A program made the position numbers and the translations under genes. Source: CAZLPZ01 sp964607245 (GTDB lineage Bacteria > Pseudomonadota > Alphaproteobacteria > Micavibrionales > Micavibrionaceae). From it: a stretch of DNA of 62,409 nucleotides. Shown piece by piece: positions 61,342-62,409 of the stretch (its first letter is position 1; every line of letters begins with the position of its first letter). A model generated the notes under the pieces. It was not told the origin of the DNA. It saw nothing but the letters and a program-made list of their open reading frames with translations, and did not search any database. The DNA lies in contig CAZSIB010000008.1 of NCBI GenBank assembly GCA_964607245.1, positions 1-62,409 on the forward strand. The letters run 5' to 3'.

Positions 61342-62183
61342 TGCGTATCGCGGCCATTCAAATGACATCGGGGCCAGATATACGCCAGAATGCCTTGATA
61401 CTTGAGCATTTTATTCGTGAGGCTGCGTTACAAGGGGCCGAACTGATCGCAACACCCGAAAATACATGTCACATTCAGTCCCGCATGATGGATAAATTAG
61501 AGACTGCGCCAACGGTGCAGACGCATCCCATGATCGATATCGCGCAGACTTTATCAGAAGAATATCATGTAAATATCTTACTTGGGTCGCTGTCGATTTC
61601 AGAGGGACAAAAAAAACTCTTTAATCGTAGCTTTTTATTCCGGTATGGATTTGATGCACCGGTGACGTATGATAAAATCCATCTGTTCGATGCGAATTTA
61701 GGGAATGGCCAATCCTATCGCGAAAGTGATGTGTTTCAATCGGGAGACAAGGTTGTTCTTGCAAGAATTGGCGATATGAATCTTGGATTGACGATCTGCT
61801 ATGACTTACGATTTCCGCTTTTGTACCGTCGTTTGGCTCAGGCGGGAGCACAAGTGATTGTGGTGCCATCGGCATTTACAGTCCCGACAGGAGAAGCGCA
61901 TTGGCATACGCTTTTGCGTGCCCGCGCGATTGAAAATGGATGTTATATTTTCGCCCCGGCGCAAGTCGGCGTCCATGTGCTGGGAAGAGAAACCTATGGT
62001 CACTCTTTGGTTGTTGATCCATGGGGAAAAATTATTGCCGAAGCAGATGGTGCGCATTCACAAATTATCTATGCTGATATCGACTTAAGTGCTGTCGGTG
62101 CAGCAAGAGAACGTATCCCCTCTCTTTTAAACGAACAACATTTTTTGGATCAACATTTTTTGGATATTGTATATCATGAATAA
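61341..62183 (+). CDS. carbon-nitrogen hydrolase (nitrilase superfamily, NIT2-like)
   Basis: A 280-residue hydrolase of the Nit/omega-amidase group, which splits amides such as deaminated glutathione or alpha-ketoglutaramate. The catalytic triad is visible: Glu in TPENT, Lys in YDKIHLFD and Cys in TICYDLRFP. AGGAGGG lies 6 nt before the ATG, preferred to a TTG 3 nt earlier. It overlaps grxC by one base and the next gene by 8 nt. Confidence 0.93.
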   Translation: MRIAAIQMTSGPDIRQNALILEHFIREAALQGAELIATPENTCHIQSRMMDKLETAPTVQTHPMIDIAQTLSEEYHVNILLGSLSISEGQKKLFNRSFLFRYGFDAPVTYDKIHLFDANLGNGQSYRESDVFQSGDKVVLARIGDMNLGLTICYDLRFPLLYRRLAQAGAQVIVVPSAFTVPTGEAHWHTLLRARAIENGCYIFAPAQVGVHVLGRETYGHSLVVDPWGKIIAEADGAHSQIIYADIDLSAVGAARERIPSLLNEQHFLDQHFLDIVYHE

Positions 62184-62409
62184 CACACAAGAAATTTTAC
62201 TGGGGCGGAGTCCCCGTGGCAATGAATATCTGGAACTTAAATGGGCCAATCGCCATGGCTTGATCGCCGGGGCCACAGGGACAGGAAAAACCGTGACTCT
62301 GCAAGTCTTGGCAGAGGGTTTTTCGCGCGCCGGGGTGCCGGTTTTCCTTGCGGATATTAAGGGGGATATCTCTGCCCTGTCGTACCCTGGGGCGGATAAG
62401 GACTTTTTG
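62176..62409 (+). CDS. HerA-like/DUF853 ATPase, N-terminal part
   Basis: The 78 residues in the window start MNNTQEILLGRSPRGNEYLE and contain Walker A GATGTGKTVTLQVLAEGFS and FLADIKGDISALSYPG. This matches DUF853/YjgR proteins, which are HerA-type hexameric ATPases of unknown role. The gene runs past the window end and overlaps the nitrilase gene by 8 nt. Confidence 0.88.
   Translation, partial: MNNTQEILLGRSPRGNEYLELKWANRHGLIAGATGTGKTVTLQVLAEGFSRAGVPVFLADIKGDISALSYPGADKDFL

Noticed and set aside
1..62409. CRISPR arrays, tRNA or rRNA genes, insertion sequences, prophage genes
   Set aside because: I looked for regularly spaced repeats, TTCGANTC-type T-loops, transposases and phage structural genes and saw none; a tRNA scan would settle the tRNA question.

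Overview
The window reads as one 62 kb scaffold of an uncultured alphaproteobacterium, most likely a metagenome bin. GC is moderate, judged by eye at around 55%. The lineage call rests on several alphaproteobacterial hallmarks: an Hsp20 gene followed by a DUF1150 gene, the comF-grxC-carbon/nitrogen hydrolase neighbourhood, relatives of the mitochondrial complex I factors NDUFAF5 and NDUFAF6, an LDH-like malate dehydrogenase and an acetoacetyl-CoA synthetase. Resemblance to Micavibrio-like or Rhodospirillales-like bacteria is only an impression. A run of 10 Ns in rseP, flanked by a 54 bp perfect direct repeat and a piece of foreign AT-rich DNA, shows that the scaffold is imperfect near 32.8 kb.

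Layout. 0-5 kb: end of gpmA, an exported unknown, the yajC-secD-secF-DUF2061 protein-export operon and an Fe/Mn superoxide dismutase. 5-10 kb: an NDUFAF6-like protein, an exported CpaC-N-type protein with a TadD-like TPR lipoprotein (orphan Tad-pilus parts), and typA. 9.7-12.4 kb: small unknown genes around a hairpin-rich divergent intergenic region, then hsp20-DUF1150. 12.5-20 kb: lytic transglycosylase, pentapeptide-repeat protein, TlpA-like thioredoxin, acetoacetyl-CoA synthetase and a DsbD-type reductase. 20-26 kb: lpd, a pilin-like protein, comEC and gltX. 25.9-30.5 kb: an AT-rich orphan lipoprotein gene and mfd. 30.6-34.3 kb: a BtaA-like lipid enzyme, cdsA and the broken rseP. 34.3-39 kb: a soluble double-PAS chemoreceptor and the rpsM-rpsK-rpoA-rplQ operon. 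39-48.7 kb: yceI, mdh, ubiE, trpS, murJ, alaS, ndk and three small unknown genes. 48.7-55.3 kb: a CZB chemoreceptor, an omega-transaminase, and a four-gene run of ankyrin protein, membrane protein, membrane-anchored pseudokinase and a partner membrane protein. 55.3-62.4 kb: a degenerate NDUFAF5-like methyltransferase, a 924-residue methyltransferase fusion, comF, a UbiH-type hydroxylase, grxC, a nitrilase-family hydrolase and the start of a HerA/DUF853 ATPase.

Most genes are housekeeping: protein export and membrane proteases, translation, transcription and repair, quinone and phospholipid synthesis, cell wall. The accessory parts most worth a second look are the pseudokinase cluster (51.6-55.3 kb), the 924-residue methyltransferase fusion, the family of short stand-alone genes with strong promoters (two of which share a near-identical promoter-leader), the triple-hairpin intergenic region at 10.4 kb and the AT-rich lipoprotein gene at 25.9 kb. 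I saw no rRNA or tRNA gene, insertion sequence, prophage or CRISPR array. I can point to unusual combinations but cannot show from sequence alone that any of them is a new system.
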